Below are positions 50,109 to 60,825 of a DNA stretch of 61,535 nucleotides, piece by piece. Both the position numbers and the translations under genes were made by a program. The notes beneath the pieces are model-generated. The model did not search any database, was not told where the DNA came from, and was given only the letters and a program-made list of their open reading frames with translations. Source of the stretch: Clostridia bacterium (GTDB taxonomy: Bacteria > Bacillota > Clostridia > Oscillospirales > Acutalibacteraceae); contig JAFZFT010000063.1 in the NCBI GenBank assembly GCA_017555765.1, forward strand, positions 1 through 61,535, in the 5' to 3' direction. Position 1 is the first letter of the stretch. Every line of letters starts with the position of its first letter.

Positions 50109-51323
50109 CTATTTCTTCGTCAGCAGAACTACACTTTCTATATGTGCAGTGTGGGGGAACATATCCACGGGCTGAATTTTTCTGACCTTGTATCCGTTTT
50201 TGCAAAGGAAGCCGAGGTCTCTTGCCTGAGTTTCAATGTTGCAGGAAATATATACCACCTTTTCGGGGGAGAGGGTAACAACGCTCTTAAGGAAGTTTAG
50301 GTCACTGCCTGCTCTTGGCGGGTCCATAAGCACAACATCAACCTTTTCTCTTTCTTCAGCCATTGCGACCATAAATTTACCTGCATCGGCACAGAAAAAG
50401 CGGATGTTCTCCACCTTGTTGAGCCTTGCGTTGTATTTCGCATCTCTTACCGCATCCTCGTTGAGCTCAACACCAACAACCTGCTTAGCCTTATCTGAAG
50501 CGACAATGCCGATAGTACCCGTACCGCAATAAGCGTCGAGTACTGTCTCCTTGCCCGTAAGATCTGCAAATTCTATTGCAGTGCCGTAAAGCTTTTCGGT
50601 CTGCAGGGGATTAATCTGATAGAAGGATTTAGCCGAAATTCTGAAGCGCTTACCGCAGAGCACATCCTCTATGTAGCCGTTACCGTAAAGGATTTCCTCT
50701 CTGTCGCCGAGTACGAGACTTGTCTTTCCTCCGTTGATATTCCATATAACGGTGGTGATGTCCTTGTGCTTTTTAAGAAGCTCCTTGAGAAATTCTTTCT
50801 TTGCGGGGAAGAGATGATGACCCGTAACGAGTACGACCATAATCTCACCCGTTGAGAAGCTTCTCTTTACGAGTACATGACGAAGAAAGCCCTTTCCCGT
50901 ATCCTCATTGTAAGCGGTGAGCTTGTAGCGGGGGAGCATATGTCTTATATCAACGATGATTTTGTCAGCCTTCTGATCCTCGAGCATACACTCGTCAACG
51001 AGTACGATATTATGGCTTGAGGACTGATAAACACCCGAAACTATCATACCGCCTCTTGTTGTGCCGAAGGCGGCCTGCACCTTGTTGCGGTAGTGTACGG
51101 GCTTTTCCATACCGATGATTTCCTCAACATGGCCGAAGCGTCCGAGGGTTCGGATTGCCTTAGCCTGCTTGAAGGAAAGCTGCTCGGGATAGGTCATATT
51201 CTGAAGCTGACAGCCGCCGCACTTCTTGTAAAGAGGGCAGGCATTACCCTTTCCCGCTCTTTTCGGTGGGGAGCTTTTCTTTCTGGCGGGTACAAAGCCC
51301 TTCTTTTCTGTTTTTTTCTCCAT
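50109..51323 (-). CDS. rlmD: 23S rRNA (uracil-5-)-methyltransferase, RlmD/RlmCD/TrmA family
   Basis: A 404-residue protein. Basic N-terminus with CPLYKKCGGCQLQ near 30-42 (the iron-sulfur Cys motif), SAM-binding LDAYCGTGTIGI near 263-274, VLMDPPRAGSDLNFL near 327-341 and the catalytic Cys in VVYISCNIETQARDL near 353-367. There is no TRAM domain, which is common for this clostridial subtype. It methylates U in rRNA at C5. The symbol is a family-level choice; RlmC or RlmCD specificity cannot be told. Confidence 0.9.
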   Translation of the reverse strand: MEKKTEKKGFVPARKKSSPPKRAGKGNACPLYKKCGGCQLQNMTYPEQLSFKQAKAIRTLGRFGHVEEIIGMEKPVHYRNKVQAAFGTTRGGMIVSGVYQSSSHNIVLVDECMLEDQKADKIIVDIRHMLPRYKLTAYNEDTGKGFLRHVLVKRSFSTGEIMVVLVTGHHLFPAKKEFLKELLKKHKDITTVIWNINGGKTSLVLGDREEILYGNGYIEDVLCGKRFRISAKSFYQINPLQTEKLYGTAIEFADLTGKETVLDAYCGTGTIGIVASDKAKQVVGVELNEDAVRDAKYNARLNKVENIRFFCADAGKFMVAMAEEREKVDVVLMDPPRAGSDLNFLKSVVTLSPEKVVYISCNIETQARDLGFLCKNGYKVRKIQPVDMFPHTAHIESVVLLTKK

Positions 51324-51433
51324 TACAGCTTAACTCCGGAATATTTTTTAACCATACGCTTGATGGTGAATCTTAATGAAATGAGAAAGGTTACTGCAAA
51401 GAACATTGCTAAAGGTTCGCCTGATTTTTTCAT
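51323..51433 (-). CDS. 36-residue single-helix membrane peptide
   Basis: A 36-codon frame starting at 51433 with AAAGGATG nine bases upstream. The peptide has a hydrophobic core (MFFAVTFLISL) followed by a basic end (RFTIKRMVKKYSG). Its stop overlaps the start of the methyltransferase gene (both at 51323), so it may be translationally coupled. The function is unknown. Confidence 0.55.
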   Translation of the reverse strand: MKKSGEPLAMFFAVTFLISLRFTIKRMVKKYSGVKL

Positions 51434-51455
51434 ATAAATACATCCTTTCTTGCTT

Positions 51456-51524
51456 TGTCTCAGGCAAAGCATATCGAGTTTACATATCGAGCGTAGCATA
51501 TCGAATGCCGAAGGCATATATCGA
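51456..51524. repeat. Left hairpin array of four-helix-bundle cassette 2
   Basis: ATATCGA starts at 51471, 51484, 51498 and 51518. Flanking hairpins are GCTTTG...CAAAGC and ATGCC-GAA-GGCAT. It is the inverted counterpart of the right array at 52007. Confidence 0.75.
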
Positions 51525-51580
51525 AAGTAGCACAAGCTGAACAGTATCTCGTATGTAATTTTAAAGTTGCAACAAAAAGC

Positions 51581-51940
51581 TTATACCTGTTCACTGTTGC
51601 TTTTCGCTGTTGTAATTGAAGAAATCAGCTTTCTTCTTATTGAGCCGCTCTGATTCTTTAATTCTGCATAAGTTTTAACATCGATAGTATTTTTTCTGTA
51701 AAGAAGCTCAAGCCAATAATCGGTTTCAGAGCTTTCCTTAAGAGCGATTTCAAGTTTATTTATAAAATCAGCCCTGCTTTGTGCGTATTTTGCTTCGTGA
51801 AGATTTGCGCCGATCGAAGACGAGGAGCGTATAATTTGATTTTTATACACGCTACACCCCTTAATAGTGTCGCAAAGGTCAGAAATTGCGATTGCGAAAT
51901 CAATGCTTGCAAGGCGTAAGGCGTTTTTGTCGTCTCTCAT
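51581..51940 (-). CDS. Four-helix-bundle protein (23S rRNA intervening-sequence/bAvd-like), cassette 2
   Basis: A 119-residue protein, the same length as the cassette 1 protein and clearly paralogous, sharing KGxSVxxNQxxRSxSSIGAN and HEAKYAQSxxDFIxKxEIxL and the IRRKLIxSITTxKS end. GAGGAT precedes the start. As in cassette 1, the gene lies in an intergenic gap, here between lacZ and the rlmD-type gene, and is framed by inverted arrays with the constant TCGATAT. A nucleic-acid-binding role is inferred from the family. No partner enzyme is present. Confidence 0.9.
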   Translation of the reverse strand: MRDDKNALRLASIDFAIAISDLCDTIKGCSVYKNQIIRSSSSIGANLHEAKYAQSRADFINKLEIALKESSETDYWLELLYRKNTIDVKTYAELKNQSGSIRRKLISSITTAKSNSEQV

Positions 51941-52006
51941 TTTTATCCTCTTTTCTGTTTGCGGATATTGAAAAATGACTGCTTGCAGTTGACTCGTGCG
52001 TATTTG

Positions 52007-52104
52007 TCGATATGTTTCGCTACGCTCAACTCGATATATCTGCTTCGCAGATTCGATATACAGATGTTTTGCATCTGTTCGATATGCTCACTTTGTGAGC
52101 ATGT
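52007..52104. repeat. Right hairpin array of four-helix-bundle cassette 2
   Basis: TCGATAT starts at 52007, 52031, 52053 and 52079 (spacing 24, 22, 26). Hairpins are ATCTGC-TTC-GCAGAT, ACAGATG-TTTT-GCATCTGT and ATGCTCAC-TTT-GTGAGCAT. The last hairpin stops right at the lacZ stop codon. Confidence 0.8.
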
Positions 52105-52105
52105 T

Positions 52106-55174
<3,069 letters not shown>

Positions 55175-55990
55175 TTATTTGATGTTGATTTTGTTTTCGA
55201 TAAAGTAGCCGGTTGCAAGGAGAAGTACAACGGCAACAACTGCCTCGATAATATAAGAGTTTACATCGAAGGTGTTGATGATAACACCCTCAAGCTCCCA
55301 TACGTCCTTGAAGGTAAAGAAAGCCTTTTCTTCACCGATTGCAAAGCTCAGAGGAGCAATGTTAAGGGTAAAATCAGAGATTTTGTCTGTGAGTATTGAT
55401 ACTCCGAGGAATATAAGACCGCCGAAAAGCTTGGGATGCTTATTCAGAAGTCTAGTGTTTGCTATTGTTACTGAGAAGTATACATAGCTGACATATGAGA
55501 GAATTGAAATAAGTGAGGTTACAACGAAGAAGATTACAATGAGTACGATTGAGCCGGTTGAGGGGAGATAGCTCGTAATCTCCTGCACAAGCTGGTCTGT
55601 CATATTGTCAGCGTCAAGCTGCTTCTTTAAATGGATAAGAACAAATACAAAGGGAAGGAAGGCTGCGATGTAGCTTACTATAATCCAGAAAAATGAGATA
55701 AGCACCTTTGAAATGAGGAGCTGACTGCCCTTTACGGGGAGGGTCATAGTAAGATAGCCTTGTCTTGAGAAGATTGTCTCATAGAAGTTTTTGATGATTG
55801 AAACAAGGGAGACAATAATTACGGCTGCCGCAACGAGAATAAGGGGGAGCATCGCCATGCTCATAAGAGCTTCCGACTCCATAACGAGGGAAACACCCAT
55901 AAAGATTGTTGCGATAACGCTGACAAGAATTATTGAAAAATGATACCTTGCGGTATGTCTGAGTTCGTGTTTTAAAAGCTTACCAAACAT
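55175..55990 (-). CDS. ABC transporter permease (bacterial ABC-2-like)
   Basis: A 271-residue protein starting at MFGKLLKHELRHTARY; GGAGG precedes the ATG at 55990, which overlaps the ATPase gene by 11 bases. It has about six hydrophobic segments and the extended loop common to ABC-2 permeases. Its ATPase partner is directly upstream. Such small two-gene ABC units often export antimicrobial peptides or lipids, or control stress response; the substrate is unknown. Confidence 0.85.
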   Translation of the reverse strand: MFGKLLKHELRHTARYHFSIILVSVIATIFMGVSLVMESEALMSMAMLPLILVAAAVIIVSLVSIIKNFYETIFSRQGYLTMTLPVKGSQLLISKVLISFFWIIVSYIAAFLPFVFVLIHLKKQLDADNMTDQLVQEITSYLPSTGSIVLIVIFFVVTSLISILSYVSYVYFSVTIANTRLLNKHPKLFGGLIFLGVSILTDKISDFTLNIAPLSFAIGEEKAFFTFKDVWELEGVIINTFDVNSYIIEAVVAVVLLLATGYFIENKINIK

Positions 55991-56681
55991 AGGGGAACAC
56001 CTCCAGAAATACTTCCTGAACGGACTTGCCGTGCTTTTTGAGTTCATTTACGTGTGAATTAACAAGAAGCTGACCGCCCTTTATCATAAGTACACGGTCG
56101 AAGATTCTTTCAACATCGTTGATGAGATGTGTGGAAATAAGCACTGAAGAATCCTTGGCATAGTTATTCATTATCATATCAAGCACAGCTGCACGTGATG
56201 AGGGATCGAGACCGCCGAGAGGCTCGTCAAGGATATAAAGCTTTGCTTTTCTGCAAAGAACAAGGATAAGACAGAGCTTTTCCTGCTGTCCCTTTGACAT
56301 GGTCTTGATTTTCTGCTTGGGATTAAGGTTGAAGCCGTTTACCATTTCGAGAGCCTTTGCCTTGTCGAAATCCTTATAGAAATCCGCAAAGTACTCGATA
56401 GCATCTGTAGGCTTCATCCAGCCGGGAAGATAGGATGCATCGGGAAGGAAAGCAACGATTTCCTTTGTTTCAACTCCGATGGGGTCGTTGTTTATTTTTA
56501 CTGTACCCTCATAGTCCTTGATAAGACCTGCGAGGATTTTAAGAAGAGTAGTTTTACCGCAACCGTTAGGGCCGAGAAGACCTACAACTGAGCCCTGAGG
56601 GATTTTGATGTTGATATTATCAAGCACAACATGGTTGCCGTAGGACTTTTTGAGTGATGCAACAGTGATTATGTCAGCCAT
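55980..56681 (-). CDS. ABC transporter ATP-binding protein
   Basis: A 233-residue ATPase: Walker A GPNGCGKTTLLKIL at about 38-51, Q-loop region FLPDASYLP, signature MSKGQQEKLCL near 129-139 and Walker B LYILDEPLGGLD near 148-159, then the switch His in STHLIND. It powers the overlapping permease gene. It is typical of DrrA/CcmA-type exporters. Confidence 0.95.
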   Translation of the reverse strand: MADIITVASLKKSYGNHVVLDNINIKIPQGSVVGLLGPNGCGKTTLLKILAGLIKDYEGTVKINNDPIGVETKEIVAFLPDASYLPGWMKPTDAIEYFADFYKDFDKAKALEMVNGFNLNPKQKIKTMSKGQQEKLCLILVLCRKAKLYILDEPLGGLDPSSRAAVLDMIMNNYAKDSSVLISTHLINDVERIFDRVLMIKGGQLLVNSHVNELKKHGKSVQEVFLEVFPYVW

Positions 56682-56700
56682 AAATAATACTTCCTTTCTG

Positions 56701-59010
56701 TCAGAAATTTTTGATTCTGTTAAAGGTCAGAGCAAAGGAGGCTATACTCCAGAAAAGCTCAAGACCTATAATTGCAAGTGGGTTGAAGAAGATGGGCATA
56801 TTGAGAAATACCGCAAGTATGAGAAGAATAAGAGCGGCAAGCTGCCCTGCAAAGTGAAGATTGAAGAGGAATCTGTCACAGTTATAAAGCTTATAGGTGT
56901 TAACCACAAGGCTCATAAGACCGTTACCTGACTTTGAGCAGATAAGTCCGCCCTTGACAGTAAAGCTTTTTGCATTTCTGTAAGCCTTTACTGTTGCCTC
57001 GCTCTTTCCTGAAAGCACCTTTACTGCGGCACTTTCAACGGAGAGTCTCTTTGCGATTTCCTTGTTATCAAGGAAGGGCTCTCTGCTTGTAAGAAGAAGC
57101 ACAAGTCCTGTTTTGTTGAATTCACCTGTGAGGTTTTTAACCGAGGAGAGTGCCTTGTAATTGACAAGGAATGAAGCTGTAAGTCTGCCGCCCACAACAA
57201 GGTACATTGTGAAACGGTTACCCGCGTAGTGCTTTTCCTCTCTTTCGTCGGGAGCGGGAATACTGTGCTGGACGAGCATTTCGCGGTTTCCGACAAGTAC
57301 TCTTTTTTTACCTATCCAGGCTGAGAAGCCAAGCTTTTCCTCGTACTGTATATTTTCAGCAACGGGGAGCTCTGCCTCGGTCTGCTGGATGAAGCTCTTA
57401 AAGCCCTTACCTATCAGGCTTTTGCCGTTTATGAGTACTGACGCGGCATAAAGGGCGGCGGTATCCCGGTTGATAAAAACGGCGGGGGCAAGCTTGAAGG
57501 AGGACACCTCTGCGGTGAAAATATCGGAAATATCCATCGCAACGCCGTGAGCCTTTCCTACAAGGCGGATTGCCTCACTACTTGTTGCTGCCGCTCCGTC
57601 TTTGTGGAGTCTGCGGTTGACAGTGTAGCTCAGAAGAGTACGGGTAAGCCTTACAGTAACGGGACTGCAGAAGCAGATTACACTCAGAAGTACTGTCACG
57701 AGATTGAGGGCACTGCCGTTTATGAAAAAGGCGACAACACCGAGGATGAGTCCGATGGCGGTTACTGCAATGGAGGAGTAGGTGTAGAATTTGCTGCGGA
57801 TTTCCTGCTCCTCAGCCTCCTCGGGAAGGCTGTCAATTATTTCCGTATCTGTGGAATAAAGCACGTTGGGATCGCCCTTGTCGGTTATTCCCTTGGCTAC
57901 GGCTACTGCATCAGGTGTACTGTCAATAGGCTGAATGCTGATGAGGTTTTTGTTTTTCATTGCCGTCGCAAGAGTACCGAGAGTGGTACGGGCACCGAAG
58001 AATTCCGAGATACAGGCTGCTCCAGCGGCAAAAGCTGCAAAGCAGGTGTAATTCACTTCGCTCGGAGTGCCGAGCACCATCAGGGTGATATCGTAAATGA
58101 GAACGAATATACTCACTATGAGAAGAGTACTGTTACCGTCGGGGGACAGGCGGATAAGCTGCTTTGCACCCTGCAGATAGTTGGGGAAAAATACACCAAT
58201 GAGAATAAGCAGAAGCACGATGTTGATGATTCCGTATACTACTGCACCGACATTTGTGTATAAGGAGGGCAGAAGTGAGATGATAAGTGTCAGCAGAAGA
58301 AAGACACCGCAGAAAATAAGCTTGAGCTTACGTCTGTTATTCTTCTTTATGAGCTTGTCACGAAGCTCCTTTGCGTAGGCGGCAGCCTTTTTATCTCTTT
58401 CTCGCCTTTCTTTTTTATTCACACTTTCAATGGCGGCGGCATAACCGTCTGAGTCCTTTGTCAGTGCTCTGTCAACAGCGGTGAAGATATCCTCACCCTT
58501 TTTTGTGCCGAGAACATCGATGATGTTTGTTTTTTCTTCGTCGGGTACAGCGAAATCAAGTATGTGCTGATCTGACTGCTTGTTTTTTACAAGTACCCTG
58601 ACGTTCTTTTTAAGGTTTTTGTCCTCTTCGGCAGGGGGATTTTTATTTACCGCTTTCTTTAATGCACCGAGACCGATAACACGTGTTTTTTCATTTGACG
58701 GGGGCTCCGGAATCTCCTTTTTGGGAGCATCGGCATCCTTCGGTATAGGGATTTCCGTAAGTGTTTCAAAAAAAGCATCGATATCTACACTTGGCTTTTT
58801 ATAAAGGTCCTCTGTAGAAGTACTTTTTTTGTCGGGTGCCTTTGCGGGTGATTTTCTCGGCTTATAGGTCTTAACCGATTCACCGTCACCGAAGGCGTCT
58901 CTGAAATCTTTTATATCTTTATCGGAAATCTCAGTTTTCCGTTTGTTAGCTGAACCTTTCAGGAAAGCGGGGTCTTTAAAAGGGGATATGCCTTTATTTT
59001 TATCTGACAT
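56701..59010 (-). CDS. Degenerate P-type ATPase-like membrane protein
   Basis: A 769-residue protein. A long charged N-terminal region (about 1-225, with Lys/Asp/Glu and Pro-rich low complexity) precedes about eight hydrophobic segments. The order matches P-type ATPases: the segment before the phosphorylation site is CFCSPVTVRLTRTLL (near CPC/SPC), then GVAMDISDIFTAEVSS where DKTGTLT would be (Asp kept, K-T-G-T lost). An N-domain-like part shows GKKRVLVGNREML, and KSGNGLMSLVV stands in place of GDGINDAPAL. A pumping ATPase is unlikely; a regulatory pseudo-enzyme is more plausible. It is 20 bp upstream of the ABC ATPase gene. Confidence 0.7.
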   Translation of the reverse strand: MSDKNKGISPFKDPAFLKGSANKRKTEISDKDIKDFRDAFGDGESVKTYKPRKSPAKAPDKKSTSTEDLYKKPSVDIDAFFETLTEIPIPKDADAPKKEIPEPPSNEKTRVIGLGALKKAVNKNPPAEEDKNLKKNVRVLVKNKQSDQHILDFAVPDEEKTNIIDVLGTKKGEDIFTAVDRALTKDSDGYAAAIESVNKKERRERDKKAAAYAKELRDKLIKKNNRRKLKLIFCGVFLLLTLIISLLPSLYTNVGAVVYGIINIVLLLILIGVFFPNYLQGAKQLIRLSPDGNSTLLIVSIFVLIYDITLMVLGTPSEVNYTCFAAFAAGAACISEFFGARTTLGTLATAMKNKNLISIQPIDSTPDAVAVAKGITDKGDPNVLYSTDTEIIDSLPEEAEEQEIRSKFYTYSSIAVTAIGLILGVVAFFINGSALNLVTVLLSVICFCSPVTVRLTRTLLSYTVNRRLHKDGAAATSSEAIRLVGKAHGVAMDISDIFTAEVSSFKLAPAVFINRDTAALYAASVLINGKSLIGKGFKSFIQQTEAELPVAENIQYEEKLGFSAWIGKKRVLVGNREMLVQHSIPAPDEREEKHYAGNRFTMYLVVGGRLTASFLVNYKALSSVKNLTGEFNKTGLVLLLTSREPFLDNKEIAKRLSVESAAVKVLSGKSEATVKAYRNAKSFTVKGGLICSKSGNGLMSLVVNTYKLYNCDRFLFNLHFAGQLAALILLILAVFLNMPIFFNPLAIIGLELFWSIASFALTFNRIKNF

Positions 59011-59040
59011 ATTTCTTTTCCTTTCCTATATTTTTACTGT

Positions 59041-59106
59041 GAGCCGTTAGCGTGAATTGTCTGCTGCCATAGAATTCACGCAGGGAATTCTCCAGACTAA
59101 CGGCTA
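59041..59106. ncRNA. Nested stem-loop element between rlmB and the P-type-like gene
   Basis: An outer AGCCGTTAG pairs with CTAACGGCT (9 bp), and inside it GCGTGAATT pairs with AATTCACGC (9 bp), with GAATTC-type arms between. Both stems are perfect. The gap between the two minus-strand genes (59011-59109) consists almost wholly of it. It may be a processing site, attenuator or small RNA; no T-run follows on the minus strand, so it is not a simple terminator. Confidence 0.45.
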
Positions 59107-59109
59107 CTC

Positions 59110-59949
59110 TTACTTGGCTTTGATGCCGAGGCGCTGTCTTGCAACCTCGTACATAAGAATACCTGAGGCAACAGAAGCGTTGAGTGAGGTGATTTTGCCT
59201 CTCATGGGAAGAGAAACAACGAAGTCGCTCATTTCCTTGATAAGGCGGCTTACACCGTTACCCTCGGAGCCGACAATAAGAGCCACGGGGCCGGAGAAGT
59301 CTGTTTCGCACCAATTCTGACCGTCCATATCTGCGGTATATATCCATAAGCCTCTCTTTTTGAGGTCGTCGATAGTTGAAGCAAGGTTGCCTACTCTTGC
59401 AACGGGTACATATTCAATAGCACCTGCACTTGTCTTGCCTACTGCATAGGAGAGAGAAGCGTTTCTTCTCTTGGGAATGATAACACCGTGAACGCCTGTT
59501 GTTTCCGCTGTACGGATGATAGCACCAAGGTTGTGAGGGTCTTCGATTTCGTCGCAGATGATTATGAAGGGGTCTTCGCCTCTTTCTGCTGCAAGGGCGA
59601 AGATATCCTCTACTTCAGCATATTTGTGAGCGGCGGCATAAGCGGCAACGCCCTGATGGTTGCCCTGTCCGCACATAAAGTCGAGCTTCTTTTTGTCAAC
59701 CTCTTTTACAACGATGTTTTTATCCTTGCATTCGGCAATGATTCTGCCAATGGAGCCGTTTCTTTCACCTCTTGCAACAAGAAGGGTATCAATGAGTCTT
59801 TCACTGCGTAAAGCCTCGGAAACTGCGTTTCTGCCGATGATAAGATCGGGTCTTTCCTCAGGGGTGTTATTCTCCCTTTTGTCACGGCTTCTTTCGTTTC
59901 TTTTTTCTTTATATTCAGTACCTTTTTTACGGTCGAATTTTCTATCCAT
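59110..59949 (-). CDS. rlmB: 23S rRNA (guanosine-2'-O-)-methyltransferase RlmB
   Basis: A 279-residue SPOUT protein. A charged N-terminal extension precedes the SpoU_sub_bind domain (IIGRNAVSEALRSERLIDTL at about 37-56). The catalytic core has DEIEDPHNLGAIIRTAETTG near 138-157, IVGSEGNGVSRL near 223-234 and MRGKITSLNASVASGI near 246-261. It methylates G2251 of 23S rRNA or a related site. GGAGG precedes the start. A related TrmH-type specificity is possible. Confidence 0.93.
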   Translation of the reverse strand: MDRKFDRKKGTEYKEKRNERSRDKRENNTPEERPDLIIGRNAVSEALRSERLIDTLLVARGERNGSIGRIIAECKDKNIVVKEVDKKKLDFMCGQGNHQGVAAYAAAHKYAEVEDIFALAAERGEDPFIIICDEIEDPHNLGAIIRTAETTGVHGVIIPKRRNASLSYAVGKTSAGAIEYVPVARVGNLASTIDDLKKRGLWIYTADMDGQNWCETDFSGPVALIVGSEGNGVSRLIKEMSDFVVSLPMRGKITSLNASVASGILMYEVARQRLGIKAK

Positions 59950-60019
59950 ATGGGTAACCTCCGTTAAGTGAGTATTTTATATTATAATCGATTAATTATA
60001 TCACGCTGATGCAATAAAA

Positions 60020-60055
60020 TATTTCTCAATAAGAAATATAGAGCCTCAGTTGAGG
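60020..60055. other. Two tandem hairpins in the rlmB-pth intergenic gap
   Basis: ATATTTCT pairs with AGAAATAT, and then AGCCTCA pairs with TGAGGCT. A-rich sequence follows on the plus side, so the minus-strand reading has TTTTTTTATT before the hairpins. No gene ends here, so they are not ordinary terminators. Confidence 0.45.
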
Positions 60056-60104
60056 CTATTAATAAAAAAATACATTATATAGTATAGAAATAACTGAAAA
60101 ATAT

Positions 60105-60133
60105 TTGCTTATTTTTGTTTTTGCTGATATAAT
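60105..60133 (+). promoter_or_regulatory. Promoter of pth
   Basis: TTGCTT (60105-60110), a 17-bp spacer and TATAAT (60128-60133). Confidence 0.8.
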
Positions 60134-60165
60134 ACGATGGTAAATAAATGAATAGGAGTTACGGA

Positions 60166-60768
60166 ATGATTTTTAAGAAAAACAAGGAACCGATGGGTAC
60201 CTTCGAATACATGATAGTAGGTCTCGGTAATCCGGGCAGACAGTACGAGGAAACACGTCACAATGTGGGATTTATCGCTCTTGATATGCTCGCAGACAAA
60301 TACGGAATAAATGTGAATAAATTAAAGTTTAAGGCTCTTATGGGCGACGGAAGAATCGAGGGTAAAAGATGTCTTCTTTTAAAGCCTCAGACCTTTATGA
60401 ATCTCAGCGGTGAAGCGGTACGCGAGGCGGCACAGTTTTACAAAATACCGCCCGAAAATATCATTGTTATCTTCGACGATATCAGTCTCGACCCGGGTAA
60501 GCTGAGAATAAGACGCAAGGGCTCCCACGGCGGTCACAACGGTATGAGAAACATAATTGCACTTATGGGTAACGACAATATCCCGAGAATAAAAATGGGT
60601 GTTGGTGCAAAGCCTAATCCCGAGTATGACCTTGCGGACTGGGTGCTTTCCCGATTTACAAAGAAAGAGGCGGACGAAATAAAAAAAGCGTCCGAAAGTG
60701 CAATCGGCGCAGTTGAGCTTATGGTCAAGGGAAACATCGACAAGGCTATGAGTGACTACAACTCTTAA
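60166..60768 (+). CDS. pth: Peptidyl-tRNA hydrolase
   Basis: A 200-residue protein. AGGAG at 60153-60157 stands seven bases before the ATG at 60166; the earlier ATG at 60148 overlaps that site and is unlikely. Motifs: MIVGLGNPGRQYEETRHNVG at about 10-29 with the catalytic His, KPQTFMNLSG near 72-81, FDDISLDPGKLRIRRKGSHG near 104-123 and GGHNGMRNII. It frees tRNA from stalled peptidyl-tRNA. The gene has its own promoter and terminator. Confidence 0.96.
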   Translation: MIFKKNKEPMGTFEYMIVGLGNPGRQYEETRHNVGFIALDMLADKYGINVNKLKFKALMGDGRIEGKRCLLLKPQTFMNLSGEAVREAAQFYKIPPENIIVIFDDISLDPGKLRIRRKGSHGGHNGMRNIIALMGNDNIPRIKMGVGAKPNPEYDLADWVLSRFTKKEADEIKKASESAIGAVELMVKGNIDKAMSDYNS

Positions 60769-60792
60769 CAGCAAAAAATAAGAATAATAAAG

Positions 60793-60824
60793 AATCGCTC
60801 CCACCGTAAAGCAGGAGCGATTTT
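60793..60824. terminator. Bidirectional terminator between pth and the ClC gene
   Basis: AATCGCTCC and GGAGCGATT form a perfect 9-bp stem around CACCGTAAAGCA, with TTCTT after it on the plus strand. Confidence 0.85.
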
Positions 60825-60825
60825 C

